Assembly: GCA_018712515.1 (NCBI GenBank)
Contig: DVGW01000003.1
Coordinates: 1 to 64,000, forward strand
Direction of reading: 5' to 3'
DNA from: Aphodovivens avicola
GTDB lineage: Bacteria > Actinomycetota > Coriobacteriia > Coriobacteriales > Eggerthellaceae
Length of the DNA stretch: 64,000 bases
Program-made: the position numbers and the translations under genes
In this document: in pieces, positions 18,474 through 28,480 of the stretch
Numbering within the stretch: the stretch's first letter is position 1
Layout: every line of letters starts with the position of its first letter
Notes under the pieces: model-generated
Database searches by the model: none
Seen by the model: the letters and a program-made list of their open reading frames with translations, nothing else
Told to the model about the DNA's origin: nothing

Positions 18474-18971
18474 ATGGCCAAAGAATCCAGCTTCGACGTC
18501 GTCTCGACGGTCGACATGCAGGAAGTCGACAACGCGTTCCAACAGGCCAAGCGCGAGCTGAGCCAGCGCTACGACCTCAAGGACTCGGGGGCGACCATCT
18601 CGCTTGACAAAGCAAAGCGCACGCTGACGGTCGCCGCCCCCAGCGATTTCGTCGCTCGCCAGGTCATCGACGTGATCGGCTCCAAGCTCATCAAGCGCGG
18701 CATCGACCTCGCCTCGGTCAAATGGGGCGATCCCGAAGCCGCCGCCGGGCAGAGCGTCCGCCAGAGCGCGACCATCGTCGAGGGGATCGACAAGGACACC
18801 GCCGGCAAGATCAACAAGGACATCAAGGGCACCAAGCTCAAGGTGAAGGTGCAGATCGAAGGCGACAAGCTGCGCGTCAGCTCGGCGTCGCGCGACACAC
18901 TGCAGGAAGTCATCGCTTTTCTGAAGGGCCAGGATTACGGACAGCCCCTCCAGTACGTCAACTACCGCTAG
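18474..18971 (+). CDS. yajQ: YajQ family nucleotide-binding protein
   Basis: 165-residue cytoplasmic protein of the YajQ (UPF0234) family, with SSFDVVS at the start, the RYDLKDSGATI segment and the QVSSRDDLQ-like C-terminus ending in QPLQYVNYR. Family members bind nucleotides, and some bind cyclic di-GMP and act as transcriptional co-regulators. No GGDEF or EAL gene is visible here to support a cyclic di-GMP link. It is preceded by AGAAAGGA and co-directional with the RodZ-like gene. Confidence 0.92.
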   Translation: MAKESSFDVVSTVDMQEVDNAFQQAKRELSQRYDLKDSGATISLDKAKRTLTVAAPSDFVARQVIDVIGSKLIKRGIDLASVKWGDPEAAAGQSVRQSATIVEGIDKDTAGKINKDIKGTKLKVKVQIEGDKLRVSSASRDTLQEVIAFLKGQDYGQPLQYVNYR

Positions 18972-18986
18972 AGGAACCGCTCCACC

Positions 18987-20327
18987 ATGACCAACATCGA
19001 TATCACGTCGATCGGGGAACCGGCATCCCGTGAGGGGGCCGGTTCCCTTCGTATCGCGTTCATCACGCTCGGCTGCGCGAAAAACGAGGTGGACTCCGCC
19101 GAGATGGTGAAGCGGGTGGCGTCCGCCGGATACGAGCTGTGCGAAGACCCCGAAGCCGCCGACGCTGTCATCGTCAACACCTGCTCGTTCATCCAGGCCG
19201 CGACCGAGGAGAGCCTCGGCACCATCTTCGAGCTAAGCGGATATCCCGGCTTCGACGACGGCTCGCGCAAGATCATCGTGGCGGGCTGCCTGCCCGCGCG
19301 CTACGGATCGGAGCTCGAAGGCGAGCTCACCGAGGCCGCCGCGTTCGTCCCCTGCAGCAAGGAGGACGATATCGTCGAGGTGCTGAGCTCCGTCGTCGGC
19401 GCGCCGAACGTTCCCGACCGGCAAGACGCCGCCTCCCCCTATGGCATCAGCCCCGCCGCATACGTCAAGATCAGCGACGGATGCGACCGCTTCTGCGCGT
19501 TCTGCGCGATCCCGTACATCCGCGGGCGCTACCGCAGCTTCGCGCTGGATGACATCAGGGCCAAGGTCGACGAGCTCGAGGCCGCCGGCGTCCGCGAGAT
19601 CACGCTGATCGCCCAGGACACCGGCCGGTGGGGCGAGGAGTTCGAACCGCGCGACACCACCGCGCACCTCATCTCCGTCCTCGCCGAGGAGCATCCGCTC
19701 ATCTGGTTCCGCCTGATGTACATCGAGCCGGTCGGCGTCACCGACGAGCTGCTCGACGCGATCGCCACGCATGCCAACATCTGCAACTACCTCGACATGC
19801 CCCTCCAGCATGCCTCCGCGCGCGTTCTGCGCGACATGAACCGCACCGGATCGCTCGAGGACAACCTCGCGCTTGTGCGCAGGATGCGCCAGCGCGTCCC
19901 CGGCATCACGTTGCGCACCACGGTCATGGTCGGCTTCCCCGGCGAGACCGAAGATGAGTTCCAGGAGCTTCTCGACATGCTCGAGGAGGCCGAGTTCGAC
20001 TACGTCGGGGCATTCGCGTTCTCGCCTGAGGAGGGGACGCGCGCCGCGACGCTTCCCGATCAGATCGATGAGGAGACGAAGGCCGAGCGCCTCCAGGAGG
20101 TGCGCGACCTCGCCGACTCGATCAGCTACGCGCGCGTCGCCGCGCGCGCCGGCTCGGTCGAGGAGGTCCTGATCCTCGGGCACGAGGAGGACGGCCAGCT
20201 CTATGGGCGCGCCCGCTGCCAGGCGCCGGACGTCGACGGCGTCACATACGTCCCCGAAGGGGCCGTGGGCGACATCGCGCTCGTCACCATCGCCGACACG
20301 CTCCTCTACGAGATGGAGGGCGCATGA
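18987..20327 (+). CDS. rimO: Ribosomal protein S12 methylthiotransferase RimO
   Basis: Radical-SAM enzyme that methylthiolates the conserved aspartate of ribosomal protein S12. The 446 residues contain TLGCAKNEVDSAEM and NTCSFI in the N-terminal cluster domain, CDRFCAFC (Cys166, 170, 173) with IPYIRGRYRS, and a C-terminal TRAM domain. The IPxIRGxxRS signature separates it from MiaB and MtaB. Its stop overlaps the next start (ATGATG). Confidence 0.95.
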   Translation: MTNIDITSIGEPASREGAGSLRIAFITLGCAKNEVDSAEMVKRVASAGYELCEDPEAADAVIVNTCSFIQAATEESLGTIFELSGYPGFDDGSRKIIVAGCLPARYGSELEGELTEAAAFVPCSKEDDIVEVLSSVVGAPNVPDRQDAASPYGISPAAYVKISDGCDRFCAFCAIPYIRGRYRSFALDDIRAKVDELEAAGVREITLIAQDTGRWGEEFEPRDTTAHLISVLAEEHPLIWFRLMYIEPVGVTDELLDAIATHANICNYLDMPLQHASARVLRDMNRTGSLEDNLALVRRMRQRVPGITLRTTVMVGFPGETEDEFQELLDMLEEAEFDYVGAFAFSPEEGTRAATLPDQIDEETKAERLQEVRDLADSISYARVAARAGSVEEVLILGHEEDGQLYGRARCQAPDVDGVTYVPEGAVGDIALVTIADTLLYEMEGA

Positions 20328-21580
20328 TGGGCGCCGGGCGGGATCAAAACCTGACGAAGGACACGACGAGCGCGCCTGCCGCCTCCGAGCGGCTCTGGAC
20401 GCCCGCCAACGTGGTGACGTTGGTGCGCATCTGCCTCGTCCCCGTGTTCGTGCTCGCCATCATCAGCCCCTGGCCGGCCTATTTCGGCCTGGACGCCTCC
20501 TCGGCGGTCAAGTCGTGGGTCGCCGCGTTGATCTTCATCGTCCTCGCCACGACGGACGGCCTCGACGGCTACCTCGCGCGCAGCAGGGGCGAGGTCACCG
20601 ACTTCGGCAAGTTCATGGATCCGCTCGCCGACAAGATCCTCGTCGCCGCCGCGCTGCTGTCGCTGATCGAGCTCGGCGTGCTGCCGTCGTGGCCCGCGCT
20701 CATCATCCTCACCCGCGAGTTCATCGTCTCCGGCATCCGCATGGTCGCCGCAAGCAAGGGGACCGTCATCGCCGCGAGCTGGTACGGCAAGGCCAAGACG
20801 GTGACCCAGATCATCGCCATCGTGCTGTTCATCGTCAAAGACACGGTCGTCGAGATCGACCCGCTCTCCGCCATCGAGGATCCGCTCTACCTCATCTCAT
20901 GGGCGTTCATGATCGTCGCCGTCGTCCTGACGATCGTCTCGATGCTCGACTACTTCGTCAAAGCGCGCCATCTCCTCGGCCTCTCCTCTTCCGATGGGGG
21001 GAAGGGTGCGGGAGGCGCCGCATCCGCCGACGGGTCGATCGTCTCCGACCGCGCACCGTCCGACGACTCGGCTTCCCCCGCGGCCGAGGCCCTGGCGGCT
21101 TCCGTGCACGAAGCGGCGTGCCGCGTGATCGAGAAGGCGTCGGATGCGGGCGTCACGCTCGGCACCGCCGAGAGCCTCACGGGAGGCCTCATCGCCGGAT
21201 CGCTCACGGCTGTCCCGGGCAGCTCCTCGGTGGTCCGCGGCGGCATCGTGAGCTACGTCGACGAGGTGAAGCGCGCCGTCTTGGACGTGCCCGGCCCGGT
21301 GCTCGAAACCGTCGGCGCGGTGAGCCGCGAGACCGCCCGCGCCATGGCCGAAGGCGCCGTCGCGCGACTGTCGTGCGACATCGCCGTGTCCGTCACGGGC
21401 ATCGCCGGCCCGGGCGGCGCTGAACCGGGCAAGCCCGTCGGCACCGTCTGGATGGGCGTCTGCCGCAAGGGTGCTGCGGCCGACGCGCGCCTCCTCTCGT
21501 TCAGGGGGGATCGCGAGCAGGTGCGGCTTCAAACCGTTCTCGCGGCGCTCGAGGCGTTCGAACGCGCGATCGGCGACTGA
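20324..21580 (+). CDS. Fusion of phosphatidylglycerophosphate synthase (PgsA) and CinA C-terminal amidase
   Basis: One continuous 418-residue frame joins two enzymes normally encoded separately. Residues about 25-225 are a CDP-alcohol phosphatidyltransferase with several membrane helices and the catalytic motif DGLDGYLARSR...GKFMDPLADK, expected to make phosphatidylglycerophosphate from CDP-diacylglycerol. A Ser/Ala-rich linker of about 40 residues follows. Residues about 268-418 match the CinA C-terminal domain (TAESLTGGLIAGSLT, GGIVSYVDEVK, SVTGIAGPGG), an NMN deamidase/amidase domain. In many bacteria the order is pgsA-cinA-recA, so this is a fusion of neighbours. Two tandem ATGs (20324, 20327) could start it; GGAGGG precedes both. 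A second PgsA-like gene lies at 51139-51795. Confidence 0.88.
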   Translation: MMGAGRDQNLTKDTTSAPAASERLWTPANVVTLVRICLVPVFVLAIISPWPAYFGLDASSAVKSWVAALIFIVLATTDGLDGYLARSRGEVTDFGKFMDPLADKILVAAALLSLIELGVLPSWPALIILTREFIVSGIRMVAASKGTVIAASWYGKAKTVTQIIAIVLFIVKDTVVEIDPLSAIEDPLYLISWAFMIVAVVLTIVSMLDYFVKARHLLGLSSSDGGKGAGGAASADGSIVSDRAPSDDSASPAAEALAASVHEAACRVIEKASDAGVTLGTAESLTGGLIAGSLTAVPGSSSVVRGGIVSYVDEVKRAVLDVPGPVLETVGAVSRETARAMAEGAVARLSCDIAVSVTGIAGPGGAEPGKPVGTVWMGVCRKGAAADARLLSFRGDREQVRLQTVLAALEAFERAIGD

Positions 21581-21703
21581 TCCACGCTTGCCTCGCGTGA
21601 GACGCGCGTTAGGTCCGCGTCGAATGCGGGGGAGCGCATCGCGGCTGTTCGACGGCTTTTCCGCATGACCTGCACCGCTAGCATCCCTATCGCCGGCTTG
21701 CGG

Positions 21704-21731
21704 TTGACAAACAAACATTTGTACGCATAAT
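21704..21731 (+). promoter_or_regulatory. recA promoter with LexA (SOS) box
   Basis: TTGACA (21704-21709) and CATAAT (21726-21731) form a near-consensus promoter with a 16-base spacer. Within the spacer, AAACATTTGTAC (21713-21724) reads on the other strand as GTACAAATGTTT, matching 11 of 12 bases of the box next to lexA (GAACAAATGTTT, 32469-32480). LexA bound there would block RNA polymerase, as expected for SOS-controlled recA. Confidence 0.75.
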
Positions 21732-21775
21732 AGTACAAGCTGGCAGCAATGCCCATGACGCAGGAAAGAGGGAAG

Positions 21776-22834
<1,059 letters not shown>

Positions 22835-23578
22835 GTGGGCCAGTCGCACAGGCAGATCATCGACGAGATCCGCGCGAAGATGGCGGAGATCGAGCGGGGA
22901 GATGCGCGCGATGAGAAGACCGGCGCCGAATTCTCGATCGGCGCCGGTCTTCCGGCATCTAGGGCGCAAACGTCCGATCCGACAGGTTCCGAGGTGATCT
23001 CGGCTGGTGCGAACGGCGTGTTCGGGCATGCCGAGGCTGAAGCTTTCGACGCCGTCAGGGGAAAGCCGTCCCACGCCGCAGGACGCGGAAATGCGGGACG
23101 CACCGCCAAGGAGCCTGCGTTCGACTATGAGGCGGCGATGCGCAAGATCGAGCGCCTCTGCTCATTGCGCGAGCAGGCAAGCGCCGCGCTGCGCGAGCGC
23201 CTCGTCAGGGACGGTTTCTCCGAGAAGGTCGCGGAGGAGGCGGTCGGCCGCGCCGTCGAATGCGGGCTCGTCGATGACGCGCGTTTCGCCGATGTGCTAG
23301 TCCGCTGTCGTCTTGCCGCCGGCAAAGGCTGCGCGGGCATCGCCCGAGAGCTCGCCTCCCACGGGATCGATCCCGCTCATGTCGAATCCTATCTCGACGC
23401 CGCGGAAGCCGGCGGCGACGCCGAGCTCTCGCGCGCCCTGGACCTCCTCGAGCGAAAGCCGCCCCGTGCTAAGAACGCGCGGGAGGCCGCGTACCGCCGT
23501 TTGGTGGGGAAGGGGTTCTCGTCCTCGATAGCCTCCTCGGCCGCGCGGACGTGGTGGGAATCGACGCGCAACGGCTGA
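22835..23578 (+). CDS. recX: Regulatory protein RecX
   Basis: Modulator that limits RecA filament extension. The GTG start abuts the recA stop with no gap, so translation is probably coupled. The 247 residues have a long variable N-terminal half (about 90 residues, not conserved in the family) followed by three-helix RecX repeats, seen as ALRERLVRDGFSEKVAEEA, RFADVLVRCRLAAGKG and AAYRRLVGKGFSSSIA. The longer N-terminus is the only unusual point. Confidence 0.88.
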   Translation: MGQSHRQIIDEIRAKMAEIERGDARDEKTGAEFSIGAGLPASRAQTSDPTGSEVISAGANGVFGHAEAEAFDAVRGKPSHAAGRGNAGRTAKEPAFDYEAAMRKIERLCSLREQASAALRERLVRDGFSEKVAEEAVGRAVECGLVDDARFADVLVRCRLAAGKGCAGIARELASHGIDPAHVESYLDAAEAGGDAELSRALDLLERKPPRAKNAREAAYRRLVGKGFSSSIASSAARTWWESTRNG

Positions 23579-23658
23579 GCGATAGATGCTCATGGGGTGA
23601 TCCGCCGGCCCCTCCAACTGGCATGATTGTGCCGATCGGAGCATTTTTTCAATGTTGC

Positions 23659-23793
23659 TTCAACTTCCGGTCGAAAAAGCCTTATGATGGTAGGGCTTGA
23701 GTGTTGGCGCCCAGATAGGGCGTTTAGTATAGAGACAACTCCATAGATTTGCTCTCATCCGGCGCATGCGCTCTTGCCCGGCATTTATGCCGG
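23659..23793 (+). promoter_or_regulatory. Promoter and leader hairpins upstream of rny
   Basis: A candidate promoter is TTCAAC (23659-23664), an 18-base spacer and TATGAT (23683-23688). Two hairpins follow in the leader: CGCCC/GGGCG (23708-23722) and CCGGCAT/ATGCCGG (23778-23793). The 279-base gap after recX holds no supported open reading frame. Confidence 0.4.
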
Positions 23794-23857
23794 CACCCAC
23801 CCATGAACACACCTATGAACCCCTGATATCGTTGTGATGTTGGGAAAGGAGGAGCAC

Positions 23858-25426
23858 ATGCCCGTTGAAGTCATCTGGGCCGTCGTCGGCATCGTCGTCG
23901 GCGCCCTCATCGGTTTCGTCATCACGCGCTTCGTCGCCAACTCTTCCACCAAGCGCGCAGCCCAGGAAGCGCAGGACATGGTGGCCAAAGCGAAAAGCGA
24001 GGCCGAGTCGACCCGCGCCGACGCCGAGCGCGAGGCCGAATCCCTGCGCCGCGAGGCGATCGTCGAGGCCAAGGACGAGGCCCTCAAGCTCAAGCAGGAG
24101 GCCGAGGCTGAGAACCGCGAGCGCCTGAAGGAGGTCCGCGCGGCCGAGAACCGCCTGTCCCAGCGCGAGGAGTCGCTCGACCGCCGCGTCGAGTCCCTCG
24201 ACGCGCGCGAGCATCAGATCTCGTCGCTTCAGGGCCAGCTCGACAAGCGTTCCGTCGAGCTCGACGAGGCGGTCAAGGAGGTCACGCGCCGTCTGGAGGG
24301 CGTTGCCGGCATGACGCCCGAGGAGGCCAAGGCCGAGCTGCTCGACACCCTCAAGGACGAGGTCACCCACGAGTCCGCCGCGATCATCCGCGACGCGGAG
24401 GCCCGCACCAAGGCGGAGGCCGACAAGCGCGCCCGCTCCATCTTAAGCCTCGCGATCCAGCGCGTCGCCGCCGACCACTCCGCCGAGAGCACCGTCTCGA
24501 CGATCCACATCCCCTCCGACGACCTCAAGGGCCGCATCATCGGCCGCGAGGGCCGCAACATCCGCTCCTTCGAGCAGCTGACCGGCACCAACCTGATCAT
24601 CGATGACACCCCCGAGTGCGTCACGATCTCCTGCTTCGATCCCGTGCGCCGCGAGATCGGCCGCGTCACGATGGAGAACCTAATCGCCGACGGCCGCATC
24701 CACCCCGCGCGCATCGAGGAGATGTTCAAGAAGGCCGAGACCCTCGTCAACCAGCGCGTCCAGGAGGCGGGCGAGCAGGCCGCCTTCGACACGGGCATCC
24801 ATGACCTCCATCCCGAGGTCGTCCACACGCTCGGCCGTCTGCGCTACCGCACCTCCTACGGCCAGAACGTCCTCAACCACTCCCTCGAGGTCGCCTATCT
24901 CTCCGGCGTGATGGCCTCCGAGCTCGGCCTCGACCCGGTCCCCGCCAAGCGCGCGGGCCTGCTGCATGACCTCGGCAAGGCCGTCGACCACGAGGTCGAG
25001 GGCAGCCACGCCGTCATCGGCGCCGACCTCGCGCGCCGTTTCGGCGAGCGTCCCGAGATCGTGCACGCGATCGAGGCGCATCACAACGACGTCGAGCCCG
25101 ACAGCGTCCTCGACGTGCTCGTGCAGGCCGCCGACGCCGTGTCCGCCGCCCGTCCCGGCGCCCGCAAGGAGACCCTCGACGCTTACATCAAGCGCCTTGA
25201 GAAGCTCGAGGAGATCGCGAACTCCTACAAGGGCGTCGAGCGCACCTATGCCATCCAGGCCGGCCGCGAGGTCCGCGTCATGGTCGAGCCCGAGCAGGTT
25301 GACGAAGCCGCCACGGTCGTGCTGGCGCACGACATCGCGCACCGCATCGAGAACGAGATGCAGTATCCCGGCCAGGTCAAGGTCGTCGTCATCCGCGAAA
25401 GCCGCGCGGTCGGCATCGCCAAGTAA
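23858..25426 (+). CDS. rny: Ribonuclease Y
   Basis: Membrane-anchored endoribonuclease that starts mRNA decay in Gram-positive bacteria. The 522 residues comprise an N-terminal membrane helix (about 5-24), a long charged coiled coil (about 30-190, Glu/Arg/Ala-rich), a KH domain with GRIIGREGRNIRSFE, and an HD phosphodiesterase domain (LLHDLGKAVDHE). Start 23858 is fixed by AAAGGAGGAG just upstream; the frame is open to 23834. Confidence 0.96.
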   Translation: MPVEVIWAVVGIVVGALIGFVITRFVANSSTKRAAQEAQDMVAKAKSEAESTRADAEREAESLRREAIVEAKDEALKLKQEAEAENRERLKEVRAAENRLSQREESLDRRVESLDAREHQISSLQGQLDKRSVELDEAVKEVTRRLEGVAGMTPEEAKAELLDTLKDEVTHESAAIIRDAEARTKAEADKRARSILSLAIQRVAADHSAESTVSTIHIPSDDLKGRIIGREGRNIRSFEQLTGTNLIIDDTPECVTISCFDPVRREIGRVTMENLIADGRIHPARIEEMFKKAETLVNQRVQEAGEQAAFDTGIHDLHPEVVHTLGRLRYRTSYGQNVLNHSLEVAYLSGVMASELGLDPVPAKRAGLLHDLGKAVDHEVEGSHAVIGADLARRFGERPEIVHAIEAHHNDVEPDSVLDVLVQAADAVSAARPGARKETLDAYIKRLEKLEEIANSYKGVERTYAIQAGREVRVMVEPEQVDEAATVVLAHDIAHRIENEMQYPGQVKVVVIRESRAVGIAK

Positions 25427-25434
25427 CCATCCCC

Positions 25435-26520
25435 GTGGGCGAGGGCACCCTGAAAGACTTCATCGAAACGGCGAGCAGTGTCTCGCCGTTTCGCGTTGAA
25501 GACGACTTCGGCAACGGATTCGTGCGCCTGCGCAGCGAGGAGGCCGAGCGGCGCCAGGCCGCACACGACATCCGCTCGACCGAAGATATCGTCATCGAGG
25601 CGCTCCGCAACGCCCGCGACGCCCATGCGCGCACGATCCTCATGGCAGTATCGCGCGAGGGGGATCGCCGCCGCATCACGGTCATCGACGACGGCGACGG
25701 CATCCCGCCCGAGATGCACGAGCGCATCTTCGAGCCGCGCGTCACCTCCAAGCTCGATTCGGCGCATATGGACAAGTGGGGCGTCCACGGCAGGGGCATG
25801 GCGCTCTATTCCATCTCCGTCAACTGCGAGACGGCGCGCGTCGCCTCCTCCGATGCCGGCAAGGGCGCGGCGCTCGTGTTCGAATCTGACCTGCGCAAGC
25901 TGGGGGAGAAGGCCGACCAGTCGACCTTCCCGAGCTTCGAGATGTCTGAGGCGGGCACGGTCACGGTGCGCGGCCCCCGCAACATCCTGCGCACGTCCTG
26001 CGAGTTCGCCGTTGACAGCACCGACTCATGCACGCTCTATGTCGGATCTCCCGCCGAAGTCGCGGCGACGCTGCACGCGTATGCGACCGCCACGTTGAGC
26101 GCTGCGCAACGCGCGTTCTGCGCCGACGAGAACGGCCTTCCGGTGTGCAAGCGCCTCGCCGCCAGCGCGGATCCCGCCGATTTCGCGCGCATCGCCGAGG
26201 GGCTCGGGCTCAACCTGTCGGAGCGCACGGCGCGCAGGATCATGGACGGCCAGATCCCCCCGCTTGATCCTTTGGTCGAGCGCATCGTGATAGAGGACCC
26301 CAAAGCCGCCAGCGCTCCAGTCAAGAGCCGTCGCAAACGCGCTTCGGGGGACGGCAGGGGACTGAAGATCGACGATGCGAACCTCTTGGAGTTCTCCGAC
26401 GCCGTGCGCCGGGCGTTTTCCGACCTTGCGCGCGATTACTACCTCGATGCCTCCGTGCAGCCCGACATCGTCGTTCGGAAGGATCGGATCTCTGTGTCCA
26501 TTCCCGTGCAGAAGCTGTGA
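25435..26520 (+). CDS. GHKL-fold ATPase of unknown function
   Basis: The 361-residue protein has an N-terminal Bergerat (GHKL) ATP-binding domain like those of HSP90, MutL and sensor kinases: N box E-ALRNARDA (residues 55-63), G1 box DDGDGIP (85-91), and G2 box GVHGRGMALYS (116-126). There is no phosphoacceptor His domain, membrane segment or MutL/GyrB transducer that I can recognise. The C-terminal half (about 190-361) is unassigned, with a possible helix-turn-helix-like LSERTARRIMDG and a basic stretch near 295. It starts with GTG 9 bases after rny and precedes spoVS, so an RNA-related or regulatory role is possible but unproven. Confidence 0.7.
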   Translation: MGEGTLKDFIETASSVSPFRVEDDFGNGFVRLRSEEAERRQAAHDIRSTEDIVIEALRNARDAHARTILMAVSREGDRRRITVIDDGDGIPPEMHERIFEPRVTSKLDSAHMDKWGVHGRGMALYSISVNCETARVASSDAGKGAALVFESDLRKLGEKADQSTFPSFEMSEAGTVTVRGPRNILRTSCEFAVDSTDSCTLYVGSPAEVAATLHAYATATLSAAQRAFCADENGLPVCKRLAASADPADFARIAEGLGLNLSERTARRIMDGQIPPLDPLVERIVIEDPKAASAPVKSRRKRASGDGRGLKIDDANLLEFSDAVRRAFSDLARDYYLDASVQPDIVVRKDRISVSIPVQKL

Positions 26521-26539
26521 GCTCCGCTGTTTTCGCAGG

Positions 26540-26568
26540 TTGCACCCGTACGCGTAAATGTCTAGAAT
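26540..26568 (+). promoter_or_regulatory. Sigma-A type promoter of spoVS
   Basis: TTGCAC (26540-26545), a 17-base spacer and TAGAAT (26563-26568). The transcript would start near 26575 and serve spoVS and probably the downstream miaB-miaA genes. Confidence 0.65.
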
Positions 26569-26661
26569 TATTCGGAGCTGTGAGCGTCCATTCACTGCGC
26601 GCGCATGGCGAATACGAAGCAAACCACGCACTGCAAACGCACTATTCGACGAAGGACGCCC

Positions 26662-26991
26662 ATGCCAGACCTCGAGCACAAACCTGAAGGCGGCTGCCTG
26701 AAGGTCTCTTCCAAATCCTCTCCCGCATCCGTCGCCGGCGCCATCGCCGGCATGGTCAAGGACGGCGTCAAGGTCGAGCTGCAATCGGTCGGCGCCGGCG
26801 CGGTCAACCAGGCGGTCAAGGCGATCGCCATCTCCCGCGGTTTCCTGTCGCCGGTCGGCATCGAGATCGCCTGCATCCCTTCATTCGCCGACATCGTCAT
26901 CGACGGCGAGTACCGCACCGCCATCCGTTTCGCCATCGAGCCGCGCTATCTCCATGGCGTCGCCTTGACGGTGGATGACGAGGAATCCTAG
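26662..26991 (+). CDS. spoVS: SpoVS family protein
   Basis: Small Alba-like protein named for stage V sporulation in Bacillus. The 109 residues carry the near-invariant core: LKVSSKSSP, SVAGAIAG, the GAGAVNQAVKAIAI block and CIPSFADIVIDGEYRTAI. Short extensions flank the core at both ends. ATG 26662 is chosen because GAAGGA lies 5 bases upstream; the frame is open to 26605 without a ribosome-binding site. Members occur in many non-sporulating bacteria near rny, as here, so the name does not imply sporulation. Confidence 0.93.
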   Translation: MPDLEHKPEGGCLKVSSKSSPASVAGAIAGMVKDGVKVELQSVGAGAVNQAVKAIAISRGFLSPVGIEIACIPSFADIVIDGEYRTAIRFAIEPRYLHGVALTVDDEES

Positions 26992-27022
26992 CCGCCGCAC
27001 TTCATCTCCGAAAGGCATCCAG

Positions 27023-28480
27023 TTGAGCGTCATCGAATCCCTCGCCGGAGCCGACGGCTCCGGACATCGTCTTGCGCCCGCCGGCTCCGCCGGCGCATCC
27101 GCCTCCAACCCCTCCGCGCCGTTCATGGGGCTAATGTTTTGCGTCCGCACGTTCGGATGCCAGATGAACAAGCACGATTCCGAGCGCGTCCACGGCATGC
27201 TCGAGGCGCTCGGCGCCCTTCCGGTCGAGGAGTTCGAGGATGCCGATATCGTCGTCTTCATGACGTGCTGCGTGCGCGAGGCTGCCGACACACGCCTGTA
27301 CGGCCAGGTCGCCTCGATGAAGAACATCCCTTTGCGCGCGGGCTCCCCGCTCGACAAGCGCATCGTCGCCGTCGGCGGCTGCATCGGGCAGCGCGACGGC
27401 GACAAGCTCCTCAAGGCGCTCCCTCATCTCGATATCGTGTTCGGCACGCACAACCTCGGCGCTTTGCCCCAGCTGCTCGAGCGCACGCTCGACGAGGGCT
27501 CCCGCAACGTCGAGGTGCTCGACGCCTCCACGGCGTTTCCGACCGATCTGCCCACCGACCGCGAGCATCCTTGGGCGGCGTGGCTTCCCATCACGATCGG
27601 CTGCAACAACTTCTGCACGTACTGCATCGTCCCCTACGTGAGGGGCAGGGAGAAATCGCGTCCTTTGGAGGACATCGTCGCAGAGGCGCAGCGCTACGTC
27701 GACGCGGGCGTCAAGGAGATCACGCTGCTCGGACAGAACGTCAACTCGTACGGCCGCGACCTGTACGGCGCCCCCCGGTTCGCCGACGTCCTCGACGCGG
27801 TGGACGCGACCGGCATCAAGCGCCTCCGCTTCGCCACGAGCCATCCGAAGGATCTGACCGACGAGGTCATCGCCAAGTTCGGCTCGCTGCGCTCGCTCAT
27901 GCCCGCGTTGCACCTTCCCGTGCAATCCGGTTCCAACACCATCCTCGCCGCAATGAACCGCCGCTACACGCGCGAGCGCTACCGCGAGCTCGTCGCGAAG
28001 CTGCGCGCCGTCAGACCCGACATCGCGCTGTCCACCGACGTCATCGTCGGCTTTCCCGGCGAGACCGAGAAGGATTTCGAGGACACGCGGCGCCTCATCG
28101 ACGAGATCGGCTACCACCAGGTGTTCACGTTCATCTACTCCAAGCGAGAGGGTACGCCGGCCGCCAAGCTCGACGATCCGACGCCCCGCGAGGTCATCCA
28201 GGAGCGCTTCGACCGCCTCGTCGACGTGGTGCAGGAGCACGCCTGGCAGGCGAACCAGGCCGACCTCGGAAGCACGGTCGAGGTGCTCGTCGAGGGCACC
28301 TCGAAACGCGACTCTCGTCTCCTCGCAGGCAAGACGCCGAAGAACCAGACGGTCCACGCGCCCCTTCCCGACGGCGTCGATATCGCGCAGTGGGCGGGAC
28401 GTTTCGTCGACGTCCGCATCGATGAGGCCAAGACGTGGTACCTGTCCGGCTCGGTCGTCGACGGCTCGCTCCATGACTGA
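27023..28480 (+). CDS. miaB: tRNA i6A37 methylthiotransferase MiaB
   Basis: Radical-SAM enzyme converting i6A37 to ms2i6A37 in UNN-decoding tRNAs. Contains TFGCQMNKHDSER, MTCCVREAAD, the CNNFCTYC cluster (about Cys194, 198, 201) followed by IVPYVRGREKSR, and a TRAM domain. The TTG at 27023 has GAAAGG 7 bases upstream, giving 485 residues. An upstream ATG in the same frame (26975) would overlap spoVS. About 30 low-complexity Gly/Ala/Ser residues precede the conserved core. miaA follows with an 8-base overlap, so substrate maker and modifier are paired. Confidence 0.93.
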   Translation: MSVIESLAGADGSGHRLAPAGSAGASASNPSAPFMGLMFCVRTFGCQMNKHDSERVHGMLEALGALPVEEFEDADIVVFMTCCVREAADTRLYGQVASMKNIPLRAGSPLDKRIVAVGGCIGQRDGDKLLKALPHLDIVFGTHNLGALPQLLERTLDEGSRNVEVLDASTAFPTDLPTDREHPWAAWLPITIGCNNFCTYCIVPYVRGREKSRPLEDIVAEAQRYVDAGVKEITLLGQNVNSYGRDLYGAPRFADVLDAVDATGIKRLRFATSHPKDLTDEVIAKFGSLRSLMPALHLPVQSGSNTILAAMNRRYTRERYRELVAKLRAVRPDIALSTDVIVGFPGETEKDFEDTRRLIDEIGYHQVFTFIYSKREGTPAAKLDDPTPREVIQERFDRLVDVVQEHAWQANQADLGSTVEVLVEGTSKRDSRLLAGKTPKNQTVHAPLPDGVDIAQWAGRFVDVRIDEAKTWYLSGSVVDGSLHD

